Shown: one piece after another, positions 9,061 through 18,503 of the stretch | Position numbering within the stretch: the first letter of the stretch is position 1 | Layout: each line of letters begins with the position of its first letter | From: Candidatus Gastranaerophilales bacterium | GTDB taxonomy: Bacteria > Cyanobacteriota > Vampirovibrionia > Gastranaerophilales > Gastranaerophilaceae | Direction of reading: 5' to 3' | Length of the DNA: 64,000 bases | Assembly: GCA_944322615.1 (NCBI GenBank) | Contig: CALUPH010000009.1 | Location: 1-64,000, forward strand | Program-made: the position numbers and the translations under genes | The notes under the pieces: generated by a model | Databases searched by the model: none | Told to the model about the DNA's origin: nothing | The model's input: only the letters and a program-made list of their open reading frames with translations

Positions 9061-9984
9061 TTAGTCCTCCCTTTGAACAACGAAAGCAATCCATTCTTTT
9101 TGTCTCATTTCTTCTATCATTTTTAAATTATTATTTTTGATTGCTTCTAATACAACATCTTCTTTTCCTTCAAGAATACCACTTAAAACTATTTTTGCGC
9201 CTTTTTTCATGATTCTTTTTAAATCAGGCATAATTGCTGCCAGTACATTATGTAGAATATTTGCAAATACAAAGTCATATTTTTCTGAATCTAAAATATC
9301 AGATGTTGCATTCTTAAATTTTATTGAAAATTCCTGATTAACTTTTGCATTTATTTGAGCTGTTTCAACTGCTGTTTCATCTGTATCTACAGCATCTGCT
9401 TCTTGTGCACCAAGTTTCATTGCACATATTGCCAGAATTCCTGAACCGCAACCTATGTCTGCAATTATAGAGTTTTTTGCCATATATTTTTCACAAGCTT
9501 TGACACATAATTGCGTTGTTGCGTGAGTGCCTGTTCCAAAAGCATTACCGGGATCTATATTTACAATGATTTCATTTTCTTTTGCTTCATATTTTTCCCA
9601 AGTTGGGCAGATTACTATTCTTTCTGATATTTTAGACGGCTTCCAATGTTCTTTCCATTTTTTAGACCAATCTATTATTTCTTGTTTCTTTATTGAAACA
9701 TTCCAGCTTCCTATATCACAATTGAAAATGTGTTTATCAATCAAATCTTGTCTTTGTGCGTGGAAAAATGCTTGTACGTTATCAAAATCCAATATATCAG
9801 CAACAATATATGCTTTTAATGTATTTTCAGTTGTTGATACAAGCTCTAAATTCTTATATTTTTCTTCTGCAGTTACTATACCTTCGCAATCAAATTCTGT
9901 TTGTACTATATCGCAAACTATATCTGCACAAATCGGATTTATATCAATACATACTTCCCAATATGTTTTATCAACTATTGACAA
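9061..9984 (-). CDS. prmA: Ribosomal protein L11 methyltransferase
   Basis: 307-residue SAM-dependent methyltransferase. The PrmA signature IDPGNAFGTGTHATTQLC precedes the SAM-binding motif IADIGCGSGILAICAMKLGA, and FANILHNVL supplies the later NxL-type motif. The only plausible start is a TTG at 9984, which overlaps the end of accA by 10 bases; the N-terminal domain (WEVCIDINPICADIV) then begins where family members usually begin. It is embedded between accA and kdsB in a tightly packed operon. Confidence 0.92.
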   Translation of the reverse strand: MSIVDKTYWEVCIDINPICADIVCDIVQTEFDCEGIVTAEEKYKNLELVSTTENTLKAYIVADILDFDNVQAFFHAQRQDLIDKHIFNCDIGSWNVSIKKQEIIDWSKKWKEHWKPSKISERIVICPTWEKYEAKENEIIVNIDPGNAFGTGTHATTQLCVKACEKYMAKNSIIADIGCGSGILAICAMKLGAQEADAVDTDETAVETAQINAKVNQEFSIKFKNATSDILDSEKYDFVFANILHNVLAAIMPDLKRIMKKGAKIVLSGILEGKEDVVLEAIKNNNLKMIEEMRQKEWIAFVVQRED

Positions 9985-10925
9985 AATACACCCATTCTTC
10001 TGAATTTATTGTATCTTTCATCTCTCAAGGTTTCAGGTTCAATGTCCTTTAACTCATTGATTTCTTTTATAATTGCATTTTTTAATTCTTTACCCATTGC
10101 TTCATAATCATTATGAGCACCGCCTAAAGGCTCTTTAACAATTCCATCAATTATTTCAAGTTTCAGTAAATCTTCACTTGTGATTTTTAAAGCTTCAGCA
10201 GCTACATCAGCCTTAGATGCATCTCTCCATAATATTGATGCGCAGCCTTCAGGTGAAATAACTGTATAATAAGAGTGTTCAAGCATTAATACTTTATCTG
10301 CAACCGCTAAACCTAAAGCACCACCACTACAGCCTTCGCCAGTGATAACAGCAATTATTGGAACATTTAGTTTTGCCATTTCTCTTAAGTTTACAGCTAT
10401 AGCTGTTCCTTGTGCTGTTTCTTCCGCTTTCATTCCCGGATATGCCCCTGGAGTATCAATTAATGTTACTATCGGTAAATTAAATTTATTTGCGTGATAG
10501 AACAATCTTAATGCTTTTCTGTAGCCTTGAGGTTGTGGCATACCAAAGTTATATATAAGATTTTCTTTTGTTGTTTTACCTTTTTGTGTACCGATTATAA
10601 CTACACTTTGACCGTCTATTTTTGCAATACCGCCTATTATTGCTCTATCATCAGTACCTTCTCTATCTCCGTGTAATTCTATAAAATCTGTTGTCATCAA
10701 TTTTATGTAGTCCAAGAAGGTTGGTCTATCGGCATGTCTTGCTATTTGCAATCTTTGTGCCGGTGTTAGCTTTGAATATAATTCTTTTTTATATTCTAAC
10801 GCTTGTTTTTCAAATGTTTCTATTTGATCTGATACATCCATACCTGATGACTCACTTATTTTCTTTAGTTCTTGTATTTTTTCTTCTATTTCGTATAAAG
10901 GTTTCTCAAATTCTAAAATGGCCAT
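9975..10925 (-). CDS. accA: Acetyl-CoA carboxylase carboxyltransferase subunit alpha
   Basis: 316 residues, the normal length. AccA forms the alpha2beta2 carboxyltransferase with AccD and makes malonyl-CoA for fatty acid synthesis. Motifs visible are the N-terminal coiled helices (EIEEKIQELKKI), HGDREGTDDRAIIGG, the PQPQGYRKALRL segment, and GEGCSGGALGLAVADKVLMLE with the oxyanion-hole glycines. It begins 9 bases after accD ends, so both subunits are made together. Confidence 0.97.
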   Translation of the reverse strand: MAILEFEKPLYEIEEKIQELKKISESSGMDVSDQIETFEKQALEYKKELYSKLTPAQRLQIARHADRPTFLDYIKLMTTDFIELHGDREGTDDRAIIGGIAKIDGQSVVIIGTQKGKTTKENLIYNFGMPQPQGYRKALRLFYHANKFNLPIVTLIDTPGAYPGMKAEETAQGTAIAVNLREMAKLNVPIIAVITGEGCSGGALGLAVADKVLMLEHSYYTVISPEGCASILWRDASKADVAAEALKITSEDLLKLEIIDGIVKEPLGGAHNDYEAMGKELKNAIIKEINELKDIEPETLRDERYNKFRRMGVFCQ

Positions 10926-10934
10926 ACCCTTCTC

Positions 10935-11798
10935 CTACTTCGTATGCAAGCTGATTAATTTTGCTAATGTTGATTTTAAATCTGCCCTTGATGAAATCAT
11001 ATCTATTTGACCGTATTTCATTAAGTAATTAGCTGTTTGGAAATCTGCCGGAAGACTTTGTCTTATTGTTTGTTCTATAACACGTCTTCCTGCAAAACCT
11101 ATTCTTGCATCTTGCTCAGCTATAATAATATCACCAAGTGTTGCAAAACTTGCTGTAACTCCGCCAAAAGTAGGTTCTGTTAGTACTGTAATATATAATA
11201 AACCTGCTTCATTTAATCTTGCAACTGCACAACTGGTCTTAGCCATTTGCATTAAGCTTAGTATACTTTCCTGCATTCTGGCTCCGCCTGATGCTGTTAT
11301 TGCTATCATCGGGATTTTTCTTTTTAATGCTTCTTCCATGGCAAGTGTTACTTTTTCACCTACTACACTTCCCATCGAGCCGCCCATAAATTCAAAATCC
11401 ATAACTGCTGCAGCAACTTCATGCCCGTCTATTTTTCCGACCCCTGATATTACTGCTTCATTCATATTTGTTTTGGCTTTTGCCTGTGTAATTCTTTTTT
11501 TATAAGCTTCGGTATCTGAAAATTCTAATGGATCTGCTGTTGTTATATTGCCGAATAATTCTTCAAATGTACCTTCATCAAATATTTGATTTATACGTGT
11601 TCTTGCATTTATTCTGAAGTGATAACCGCATTTTGGACAAACATCCAGGTTTTCTTCTACTTCTTTTCTTAGTAATTGCGCATTACAATTATAACATTTA
11701 ACCCAAAGTTTACCTATGCTGTCATCTATTTGTGCATCCTGGTTCCTTCTTGCTATTTGCATTTCTTTTCTTTGTTCGAACCAATCCTTTACTGTCAT
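10935..11798 (-). CDS. accD: Acetyl-CoA carboxylase carboxyltransferase subunit beta
   Basis: 287 residues with the N-terminal four-cysteine zinc ribbon (CYNCNAQLLRKEVEENLDVC then CPKCG region, residues about 34-56) followed by the crotonase-like carboxyltransferase fold: MDFEFMGGSMGSVVGEK and ITASGGARMQE. Partner of AccA encoded directly downstream. It heads the accD-accA-prmA-kdsB-CDF run and its ATG follows a GGAGGAAG ribosome binding site. Confidence 0.97.
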   Translation of the reverse strand: MTVKDWFEQRKEMQIARRNQDAQIDDSIGKLWVKCYNCNAQLLRKEVEENLDVCPKCGYHFRINARTRINQIFDEGTFEELFGNITTADPLEFSDTEAYKKRITQAKAKTNMNEAVISGVGKIDGHEVAAAVMDFEFMGGSMGSVVGEKVTLAMEEALKRKIPMIAITASGGARMQESILSLMQMAKTSCAVARLNEAGLLYITVLTEPTFGGVTASFATLGDIIIAEQDARIGFAGRRVIEQTIRQSLPADFQTANYLMKYGQIDMISSRADLKSTLAKLISLHTK

Positions 11799-11912
11799 AA
11801 AAGACTTCCTCCGCTAATCTACTGGCTCTTTTAAGCTATATCGTTTTTTTCTTATATTATACAACAAATATTCAAATGCGTTATATTATACTCCTGTTTA
11901 TAAGTTATTTTT

Positions 11913-13682
11913 TTACATTTTTTCAGGAGCATCAACTGCAATTAACTTCATTGCGGATTTTAAAATTATTGTTACAGCTTTTACAATCGAAAGTCTCGCT
12001 ATCATCAATTTTTCATCATCTACAAGCACTTTCGTATATGAATAAAACTGATGGAAGCTAGCTGCAAGTTCTTGTAAATATTTTGTTAGAAGATATGGTG
12101 TTCTGTTTCTTGCCGCTGTTTGTACTACTGTTTTATATTCTTCAAGTTTCAAAATTAATTTTTTTGTTGTTTCAATTACTTTTTCATCTTCACTTTGCCA
12201 TAAAATTTCAAAGTCTTTTGAGTTTAATTCATTGATTTTGTTTTCTAAATCAGTAATCGTTGCATTTTCTTTTGTTTTGTTGATTATATCAAATTTTTCC
12301 TGAACAGCGTGTCTTAATATTGAACAAGCTCTTGCGTGTGCATATTGAACATAAAATACAGGGTTCTCATCTGTTTTTGATTTTGCAAGTTCTACATCAA
12401 AATCAAGGGTAGTATCTATACTTCTCATAATCATCCAGTATCTTGTTGCATCAACTCCTACTTCGTCTATTAATTCATCGAGAGTTATCATTTTAGTTCT
12501 TTTACCCATTCTTACTTGTTCACCATTCATAACTAAGTTAACAAGCTGACCTAAAAGAACTTCCAATGAGTTCGGATTGTATCCTAATACCTCTATAGAT
12601 GCACGCATTCTTGGAATATAACCGTGGTGATCTGCTCCCCATATATTTAAAAGAGTATCAAAGCCTCTTTGTAATTTGTTGTAATGATATGCTATATCAG
12701 CTGTTAGGTATGTATATGCTCCATCTGATTTCTTTATTACTCTGTCTTGATCATCACCATATTTTGATGAAGCAAACCATAGTGCTCCGTCTTTTTCATA
12801 TAACACACCTAAATCATTCAGTTTCTTTATGCATTCTTCTACTTTTCCTGATTCATGCAGTGTTAATTCACTGAAATAATTATCAAAATGTGTATGGAAA
12901 TTTTCAAGTAATGCTTTTTGCATACTTAACATTTTTAATCTTGCATATTTACAAATATACTTTAATAATTCAGTATCGAATTCACCATTATATTTGTTTT
13001 TAATTTCTTGTGCTTTTTCTTTTTCTTCTTTTAAAAATTCTTTAGCTACAGGTATAAGATATTCACCTGTATAGAAATTTTTTGCTTCTTCTTCATCTGT
13101 CGGAAAGTCTATATCTATATTTAATTCTTTTAGAATTCTAATATACAAGGATTTTCCAAGCTTTTGGATTTGACTTCCTGCATCATTTATATAAAACTCC
13201 TGATATACATCGTATCCTGAGTATTTCATTACATTTGCTAATGCACTTCCCATTGCAGCCCATCTTCCGTGCCCTATATGAAACGGACCTGTAGGATTTG
13301 CACTTACATATTCTAATATTACTTTTGAATTGTTTCCGATATTATTTTTTGCAAAATCGAGTTTCTTTTCCAAAACTTCAGCCAGAATGTTGTTCAACAT
13401 ATCACTATGTAATTTAAAATTTATAAAACCTGATGTTACGTTTATATCAAAACTTGTTTTGTCTATATTTTCAGAAATTAATTCTGCTATTTTCGCAGGT
13501 GGAAGTTTTGCATATCTGGCAAGAGATGATACATTTACTGCAAAATCACCAAACTGAATATTTTTCGGAACCTCTGACTGTAAAGAAAATTCATCATCTT
13601 CTGTCATTTGACCAAGACTTTTATTCTTAACCAAATCTCTAATTGAAGTGTTAACTTTTTCTAAAAAATATTCTTTTAACAT
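11913..13682 (-). CDS. argS: Arginyl-tRNA synthetase
   Basis: 589-residue class I synthetase. The N-terminal Add-1 domain is followed by the ATP-binding segment SANPTGPFHIGHGRW with the HIGH motif, then the catalytic Rossmann fold, an MGKRTKMITL stretch at the usual position of the KMSKS-like loop, and the DALR anticodon-binding domain ending in DAPEKM, close to the common APERM terminus. A TATAGT -10 box is visible on the minus strand about 40 bases before the ATG. It is monocistronic. Confidence 0.96.
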   Translation of the reverse strand: MLKEYFLEKVNTSIRDLVKNKSLGQMTEDDEFSLQSEVPKNIQFGDFAVNVSSLARYAKLPPAKIAELISENIDKTSFDINVTSGFINFKLHSDMLNNILAEVLEKKLDFAKNNIGNNSKVILEYVSANPTGPFHIGHGRWAAMGSALANVMKYSGYDVYQEFYINDAGSQIQKLGKSLYIRILKELNIDIDFPTDEEEAKNFYTGEYLIPVAKEFLKEEKEKAQEIKNKYNGEFDTELLKYICKYARLKMLSMQKALLENFHTHFDNYFSELTLHESGKVEECIKKLNDLGVLYEKDGALWFASSKYGDDQDRVIKKSDGAYTYLTADIAYHYNKLQRGFDTLLNIWGADHHGYIPRMRASIEVLGYNPNSLEVLLGQLVNLVMNGEQVRMGKRTKMITLDELIDEVGVDATRYWMIMRSIDTTLDFDVELAKSKTDENPVFYVQYAHARACSILRHAVQEKFDIINKTKENATITDLENKINELNSKDFEILWQSEDEKVIETTKKLILKLEEYKTVVQTAARNRTPYLLTKYLQELAASFHQFYSYTKVLVDDEKLMIARLSIVKAVTIILKSAMKLIAVDAPEKM

Positions 13683-13758
13683 AATTCTGCTTTCTTAATG
13701 TCTATACATTTATAAACTATAGCAAAAAAATGTTAAAAGAGTGTTCTTCTGTAAAATA

Positions 13759-13902
13759 TTATTCTTCTTTTAGTTCTTCAAATTTTTTCTTAATGCAAGC
13801 TTCATAAATATCTAGCTTACTATTAAATTTATCAAAATTTCTTAATAGTTGTCTAAGTCTATTTATAGTATTATCTTTTAATAATGTATTTTTTGTTTCC
13901 AT
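13759..13902 (-). CDS. Tiny protein of unknown function (47 aa)
   Basis: A short minus-strand frame with ATG at 13902 preceded by GAGGAAAC, a convincing ribosome binding site. The product is charged and helical (INRLRQLLRNFDKFNSKLD, then IYEACIKKKFEELKEE). It resembles the next tiny gene upstream (14044-14184): both have an Arg-Leu-Leu helix, then a short polar turn, then VDLY or LDIY. The 56 bases between it and argS hold nothing else. Confidence 0.6.
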   Translation of the reverse strand: METKNTLLKDNTINRLRQLLRNFDKFNSKLDIYEACIKKKFEELKEE

Positions 13903-14043
13903 GTTTCCTCGAAATAAACAATTAAAAGCATGCACGACTATTATGCAAATATCTTTTAATATGTTATTCCACTTTTTTTGATTATATAAACAGCTTAAAT
14001 TTACATTATTAATATTTAGTAGAATTTAAATTCTTTTAATACT

Positions 14044-14184
14044 TTATCCACAATTTGCAACTAATAATTGTTCATCAAGAATTATCTTGTATAAATCAAC
14101 ATTTGAACTTATATTATCTATGTCTTCAAGAAGTCTTTTTATTTCTAAATCAAAATCTTGAGAATTTAATAATTCGTTGCTCAT
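14044..14184 (-). CDS. Tiny protein of unknown function (46 aa)
   Basis: ATG at 14184 with GGAGAAG seven bases upstream. The product reads as one acidic helical segment (DFDLEIKRLLEDIDNISSN) and a second hydrophobic one (VDLYKIILDEQLLVA). It looks paralogous to the 47-residue protein downstream, separated by 141 bases. Both are too short for a family assignment by eye; they could be helical-hairpin adaptors or antitoxin-like proteins, but nothing in the neighbourhood supports a toxin. Confidence 0.6.
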   Translation of the reverse strand: MSNELLNSQDFDLEIKRLLEDIDNISSNVDLYKIILDEQLLVANCG

Positions 14185-14306
14185 TATAATTCTTCTCCAA
14201 AAAACTAACTAGTTCTATATCGACATTAAATTTTAAAACTTTAATTTTTAATCAGATTTTTTACAAAACATTACAATAAGAATTTCAATTGGAAAATTTA
14301 AAAATA

Positions 14307-15053
14307 CTATTTTGTAAAAAGCTCATACATTATAATAGATGCGCTAACTGATAAATTTAATGATTCTACATTATTATTCATTTTTAGTATTATATTTTTA
14401 TCTGCAATCTTGATAAGTTCGTTAGATAAGCCATTAGCTTCAGAACCAAACATTATAATATATTTTTTTAAATTTTTGCACTCTTCAATAGAAATTGTAT
14501 TCGTTTCATATAGAGCTGTTGCAATTTTCTTGAAATCTTTAAAATTGCTTGTGAGTTCTTCTGCATCTTTTATTGTTATTATTGGAATTCTAAAAAAATT
14601 GCCTGCTGCTGAACGTATTACCTTTGATGAATACATATCTACACAATCTTTGTATAAAAGGATTCCGTCTACATCAAAAGCGGATGCGCTTCTTATTATT
14701 GTACCTAGGTTTCCCGGGTCACTTATTGAATCTAAAAGAATTAATTTCTTTTTATTTTTTAAACTATTGATGTTATATTCTTTTTTCTTTGCAACTGCAA
14801 GAATTTCGCATGTTGAACTTGTTGTGGAAATTTTTTTCATTATTGTTTCATCAATAATTTTTACGGTATATTTTTCTGTTTCAAAAGCTTTTAATGCATA
14901 AATTTCTTTAATATCAATATTATTGTTTATCAATTCTGTAACTGCTTTAAAACCTTCAACAATAAAAAGACCTAATTCATCTCTATATTTTTTTTGATGA
15001 AGTTTGACAATTTCTTTTATACGATTATTAGAAATAGTATTTATAGAAGACAT
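14307..15053 (-). CDS. TrmH/SpoU-family RNA 2'-O-methyltransferase
   Basis: About 248 residues with the SPOUT knot motifs in order: SISDPGNLGTIIRSA (motif 1), GSEANGLSNELI (motif 2) and NNVESLNLSVSASIIMYEL (motif 3). The N-terminal 90 residues form the substrate-binding domain of RlmB-like enzymes. The target (rRNA or tRNA) cannot be told from sequence. The start was placed at the ATG at 15053; an ATG at 15068 is also possible, and both overlap the end of the aminopeptidase gene, so translation is coupled. Confidence 0.9.
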   Translation of the reverse strand: MSSINTISNNRIKEIVKLHQKKYRDELGLFIVEGFKAVTELINNNIDIKEIYALKAFETEKYTVKIIDETIMKKISTTSSTCEILAVAKKKEYNINSLKNKKKLILLDSISDPGNLGTIIRSASAFDVDGILLYKDCVDMYSSKVIRSAAGNFFRIPIITIKDAEELTSNFKDFKKIATALYETNTISIEECKNLKKYIIMFGSEANGLSNELIKIADKNIILKMNNNVESLNLSVSASIIMYELFTK

Positions 15054-16696
15054 GCATTTGCCTGCCATTTCATATAGTAATATTTTTCATAATCATTCAT
15101 TGAAGAAAAATCAACAAGTTTTATTTCAAACGGAAAATGTGAAAGAGAATTCATTGTTATTTTGTCTTCTTCGTATTTTGCATATACTGTATTTTCAAGT
15201 CTAATACCGCCCCAACCTTCTTTATAAACTCCGGGTTCTATAGAAAATACAGTATTCTCTATTATCTTTGTTTTAGCAGCATCAGATGATGAAACTCGTG
15301 GAGGAATTTCATGAACTCCAATGCCCACACCATGACCTGTTCCGTGTGCGAATGCAAAGTCTTCAGAAATTGATTTTTCTATTGTTTCTCTTGCTATTTT
15401 ATCTATGTTAAAATATGCGGATTTTTTATTGTATTTGTTGTAACAAGCGTTTAGAAAGGCTTTAAGGACTGCTGTATATGCTGCTTTTTGTTCTGAATTT
15501 GGGGTCCCTTTTATGAATGTTCTTGTTGTATCTGTTGCTAGTCCGCCTTCATAGTATCCGCCATAGTCTATTAACAATAAGTCACCATCATTAACCATTT
15601 TCTCTTTTGAAGGTGTTGAATAGTGGATTATTGATGTGTTTGAACCGGCTGCTACTATTGGTTTAAAACTTAATGATAAAGCTCCATTCTCTTTCATTGA
15701 TTTTATAAGTGCTTCATAATAGTCATATTCAGAGTATATAGTTTCTGAATTTAACATATCATATACAATTTTTAATGCTTTATCGGATCTTTCAAAGCAG
15801 TGTTTCAAATGTGCAATTTCATTATCATTTTTTACCGTTTTATATAATTTAAAATAGCTGGGTAAAATTTTATTTGATTGATTTATCAATTTATAATCAT
15901 AAATTGTTAGTTGTGCTTCATCTATAAATAATTCAGCTTTGTCTATACTTTTTATTGCGGTTTCATATTCAGGTAATGTTCTTACTTCAAAATATTCTCC
16001 GATATAAGGAAGTGTACAGTTCGTGAAGATAATTGCTTTGTTTTCGTTTATTATTGCTTTTGCTGGAAATATTGCACTGTATTCAAAATCATATGAGCGT
16101 AAATTTGTTAGGTATGCAATATCTTCTAGTGATGTTACTAAAATATTAAAATTACTATCTAAATATTCTTTTATTTTTGTATATTTTTCATCCGGAGTTA
16201 TACCTGCAATTTCTGTATCAATTTTAAAAATATTGTAGTTTGTCTCTTTTATTGAGTCTTTCTTATATTCCATTACAGGATCATTATTTAACAGTTTTAT
16301 TGTTGAATTTTTTTGTTGCAGTTTTTTTGTTAAATTATCATAGAATTTTTTTGATGTTTTTGTAGAAATAATACCTAATTTGAAGTATGCAGGAACTATT
16401 TCAGTTAATGCATTTAAAAATGACTGAGAAAGAGGCATTTTTACTACATCTATATATTCGTGGTTAACCTGATTGTCTGCTTGTTCATGATATCTTGTAT
16501 CAACGAATAAATATATCTTATCCTGTGTGAATAAAACATCTCCTGTTGAACCTGTAAATTCCGTAAGATGATATCTTGAATTTATTTCTAAAAGATTATA
16601 CTCAACAAGAAATTCATTTGTTGAGTTAACAATTAAACCGTCGATATCATTTTTAGACAGGAAATTTTTTAAATATTCTATTAATTTTACGTCCAT
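15041..16696 (-). CDS. Xaa-Pro aminopeptidase (M24)
   Basis: 551 residues with two creatinase-like N-terminal domains and a C-terminal pita-bread metallopeptidase domain. The metal ligands are visible in LLIDYGGYY, TRTF, AHGTGHGVGIGVHEIPP, SIEPGVY and IRLENTVY (Asp, Asp, His, Glu, Glu). It removes N-terminal residues preceding proline, and the length fits the longer aminopeptidase P forms. Its ATG overlaps the stop of the upstream parvulin by one base (TAATG), so parvulin, peptidase and methyltransferase form one transcript. Confidence 0.94.
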   Translation of the reverse strand: MDVKLIEYLKNFLSKNDIDGLIVNSTNEFLVEYNLLEINSRYHLTEFTGSTGDVLFTQDKIYLFVDTRYHEQADNQVNHEYIDVVKMPLSQSFLNALTEIVPAYFKLGIISTKTSKKFYDNLTKKLQQKNSTIKLLNNDPVMEYKKDSIKETNYNIFKIDTEIAGITPDEKYTKIKEYLDSNFNILVTSLEDIAYLTNLRSYDFEYSAIFPAKAIINENKAIIFTNCTLPYIGEYFEVRTLPEYETAIKSIDKAELFIDEAQLTIYDYKLINQSNKILPSYFKLYKTVKNDNEIAHLKHCFERSDKALKIVYDMLNSETIYSEYDYYEALIKSMKENGALSLSFKPIVAAGSNTSIIHYSTPSKEKMVNDGDLLLIDYGGYYEGGLATDTTRTFIKGTPNSEQKAAYTAVLKAFLNACYNKYNKKSAYFNIDKIARETIEKSISEDFAFAHGTGHGVGIGVHEIPPRVSSSDAAKTKIIENTVFSIEPGVYKEGWGGIRLENTVYAKYEEDKITMNSLSHFPFEIKLVDFSSMNDYEKYYYMKWQANACLL

Positions 16697-16980
16697 TAGT
16701 CTTTTTTATCTGTTAAGTATATTAAATGATATCCGAATTGAGTTTTAATTGGGTTTGAAACATCGCCTACATTCATAGAAAAAGCTGCATCTTCAAATTC
16801 TTTTACCATTTGTCCTTTTGTGAAATATCCTAAATCGCCGCCATTTTGACCTGATGGACATAATGAAACTTCTTTTGCTGCTTGTGCAAAATCTTTACCA
16901 TTAGCTATTTCTTCTTTTAGTTTTAATGCTTCTGCTTCTGTCTTAACCAATAAGTGGCTTGCTTTTACATATGTTGTCAT
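16696..16980 (-). CDS. Parvulin-type peptidyl-prolyl cis-trans isomerase
   Basis: 94 residues, a single rotamase domain with KASHLLVKTEAEAL, FAQAAKEVSLCPSG, NGGDLGYFTKGQMV and FGYHLIYL, the parvulin signature from start to end. The start at 16980 has TAGGAGAAA upstream and excludes a 20-residue extension. There is no signal peptide, so it acts in the cytoplasm. Coupling to a proline-specific aminopeptidase by a TAATG overlap suggests a shared role in handling prolyl bonds. Confidence 0.95.
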   Translation of the reverse strand: MTTYVKASHLLVKTEAEALKLKEEIANGKDFAQAAKEVSLCPSGQNGGDLGYFTKGQMVKEFEDAAFSMNVGDVSNPIKTQFGYHLIYLTDKKD

Positions 16981-17089
16981 ATTTTCTCCTATCTGATTTA
17001 TAATGACATCCTGTTTTTTACTTATCATAAAGTATAGCATGTCATTTCCTTTTCAGCAAAAAAATATTCTTATGCTATTTTGTTTAATG

Positions 17090-17095
17090 TATAAT
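17090..17095 (+). promoter_or_regulatory. -10 box implying a leaderless miaB mRNA
   Basis: TATAAT is followed by seven pyrimidines and then the ATG at 17103; no ribosome binding site is present. Confidence 0.55.
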
Positions 17096-17102
17096 TTTTT
17101 CT

Positions 17103-18425
17103 ATGAAGAAATTATATATTGAAACTTTAGGTTGCCAGATGAATAAATCAGATAGTGAAAGAATAGCAGGTATTCTTTCGCATTTTGGTTATGTTGAAAC
17201 AGAAGTCGAAAAAGATGCTGATTTATTAATAATTAATACTTGTAGTATTCGTCAATTGTCTGCAGATAAAGCATATAGTAAATTGGGTGTTTGGGGAAAA
17301 TGGAAAAAATCTCGTCCCGAATTAAAAATTGCTATTTGTGGTTGTGTTGCACAACAAGATAAAGAAAAAGTTAGAGTTAGGGCTCCTTATGTTGACTTGG
17401 TTTTTGGCACACATAATATTTACCAATTACCGGAATTAATAAAAAAAATTGAAAATAATGAAAAAGTTTGCGCTATTACAAATAATCCTGTTGTTTGTAA
17501 TCAAAATGATTTTAAAATCTTAAGAAAACAAGATTCTGTTAATGCGTGGATACCAATAATCGAAGGCTGCAATAATTTCTGTACATATTGTGTAGTACCT
17601 TTTACAAGAGGTAGAGAAAGAAGCAGACATCCTGAAGAAATAATACAAGAGGCAAAAAATATAATAAAAGAAGGTTTTAAAGAAATTACCCTTTTAGGAC
17701 AAAATGTTGACAGTTACGGAAAAGATTTAAAGGATAAAAACATTACTCTAGCAAATCTTTTACGTGATTTAAATAAATTAGATGGTGAATTTCGCATTCG
17801 TTTTGTTACATCATATCCTTCTGATATTACTGATGACTTGATTAATGCTGTTGATGAATGTGATAAAGTATGCAAGTATTTTCATATTCCTATGCAATCA
17901 GGAAATTCTCATATACTTGCGGAAATGAATAGGCATTATTCAAAAGAGCAATATTATGAAATAGTTTCTAAAATAAGAAATAGATTCCCTGATGTTGCTA
18001 TTACCAGTGATTTTATTGCCGGTTTCCCAGGTGAAACAGAAGAAGAGTTTCAAGATACTTTAGATGCTATTGATGAATTAGAACTTGATTATTCAAATAC
18101 TGCGGCATATTCTCCGAGAGTCTTTACTAAAGCCGGAAAAATGGTTGATAAGTTTATTCCTGAAGATGTCAAATATGAAAGATTGGAAAGACTTAATGAA
18201 AAAAATCGCGAAGTTTGTTTGAAGTCAAACAAAAAGTTTGTTGGCAAAGTACTTAATGTTTTAGTTGAAGGTAAAACCGAGAAAGACGGAGTTATTGTTC
18301 TAAACTCAAGAGCAGGAAATAACAAAATTGTACATTTTGTTGATGATACAAAAAATATTGGTGATTTTGTTAATGTTAAAATTACAAAAGCTCAGACTTG
18401 GTGTTTATATGGTGAGTCTGTTTAA
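17103..18425 (+). CDS. miaB: tRNA-2-methylthio-N6-dimethylallyladenosine synthase
   Basis: 440-residue radical SAM methylthiotransferase that modifies A37 of tRNAs reading UNN codons. The N-terminal MTTase domain has cysteines in TLGCQMNKSDSER, INTCSIRQ and ICGCVAQQ, which hold the auxiliary cluster. The radical SAM motif is CNNFCTYCVVPFTRGRERSR, and a TRAM domain occupies the last 65 residues. It is divergent from the parvulin gene and appears to be transcribed alone. Confidence 0.97.
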   Translation: MKKLYIETLGCQMNKSDSERIAGILSHFGYVETEVEKDADLLIINTCSIRQLSADKAYSKLGVWGKWKKSRPELKIAICGCVAQQDKEKVRVRAPYVDLVFGTHNIYQLPELIKKIENNEKVCAITNNPVVCNQNDFKILRKQDSVNAWIPIIEGCNNFCTYCVVPFTRGRERSRHPEEIIQEAKNIIKEGFKEITLLGQNVDSYGKDLKDKNITLANLLRDLNKLDGEFRIRFVTSYPSDITDDLINAVDECDKVCKYFHIPMQSGNSHILAEMNRHYSKEQYYEIVSKIRNRFPDVAITSDFIAGFPGETEEEFQDTLDAIDELELDYSNTAAYSPRVFTKAGKMVDKFIPEDVKYERLERLNEKNREVCLKSNKKFVGKVLNVLVEGKTEKDGVIVLNSRAGNNKIVHFVDDTKNIGDFVNVKITKAQTWCLYGESV

Positions 18426-18503
18426 TTAATTTTTTATATTAGCTTTCTATATTCTACTTGTGTTTAGTTTATTATTTCTGGCATGTTGTGTTAATCTTTA
18501 ATT

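Noticed and set aside
9527-10003. Plus-strand open frame of 158 codons
   Set aside because: Antisense of prmA, with biased composition and no ribosome binding site.
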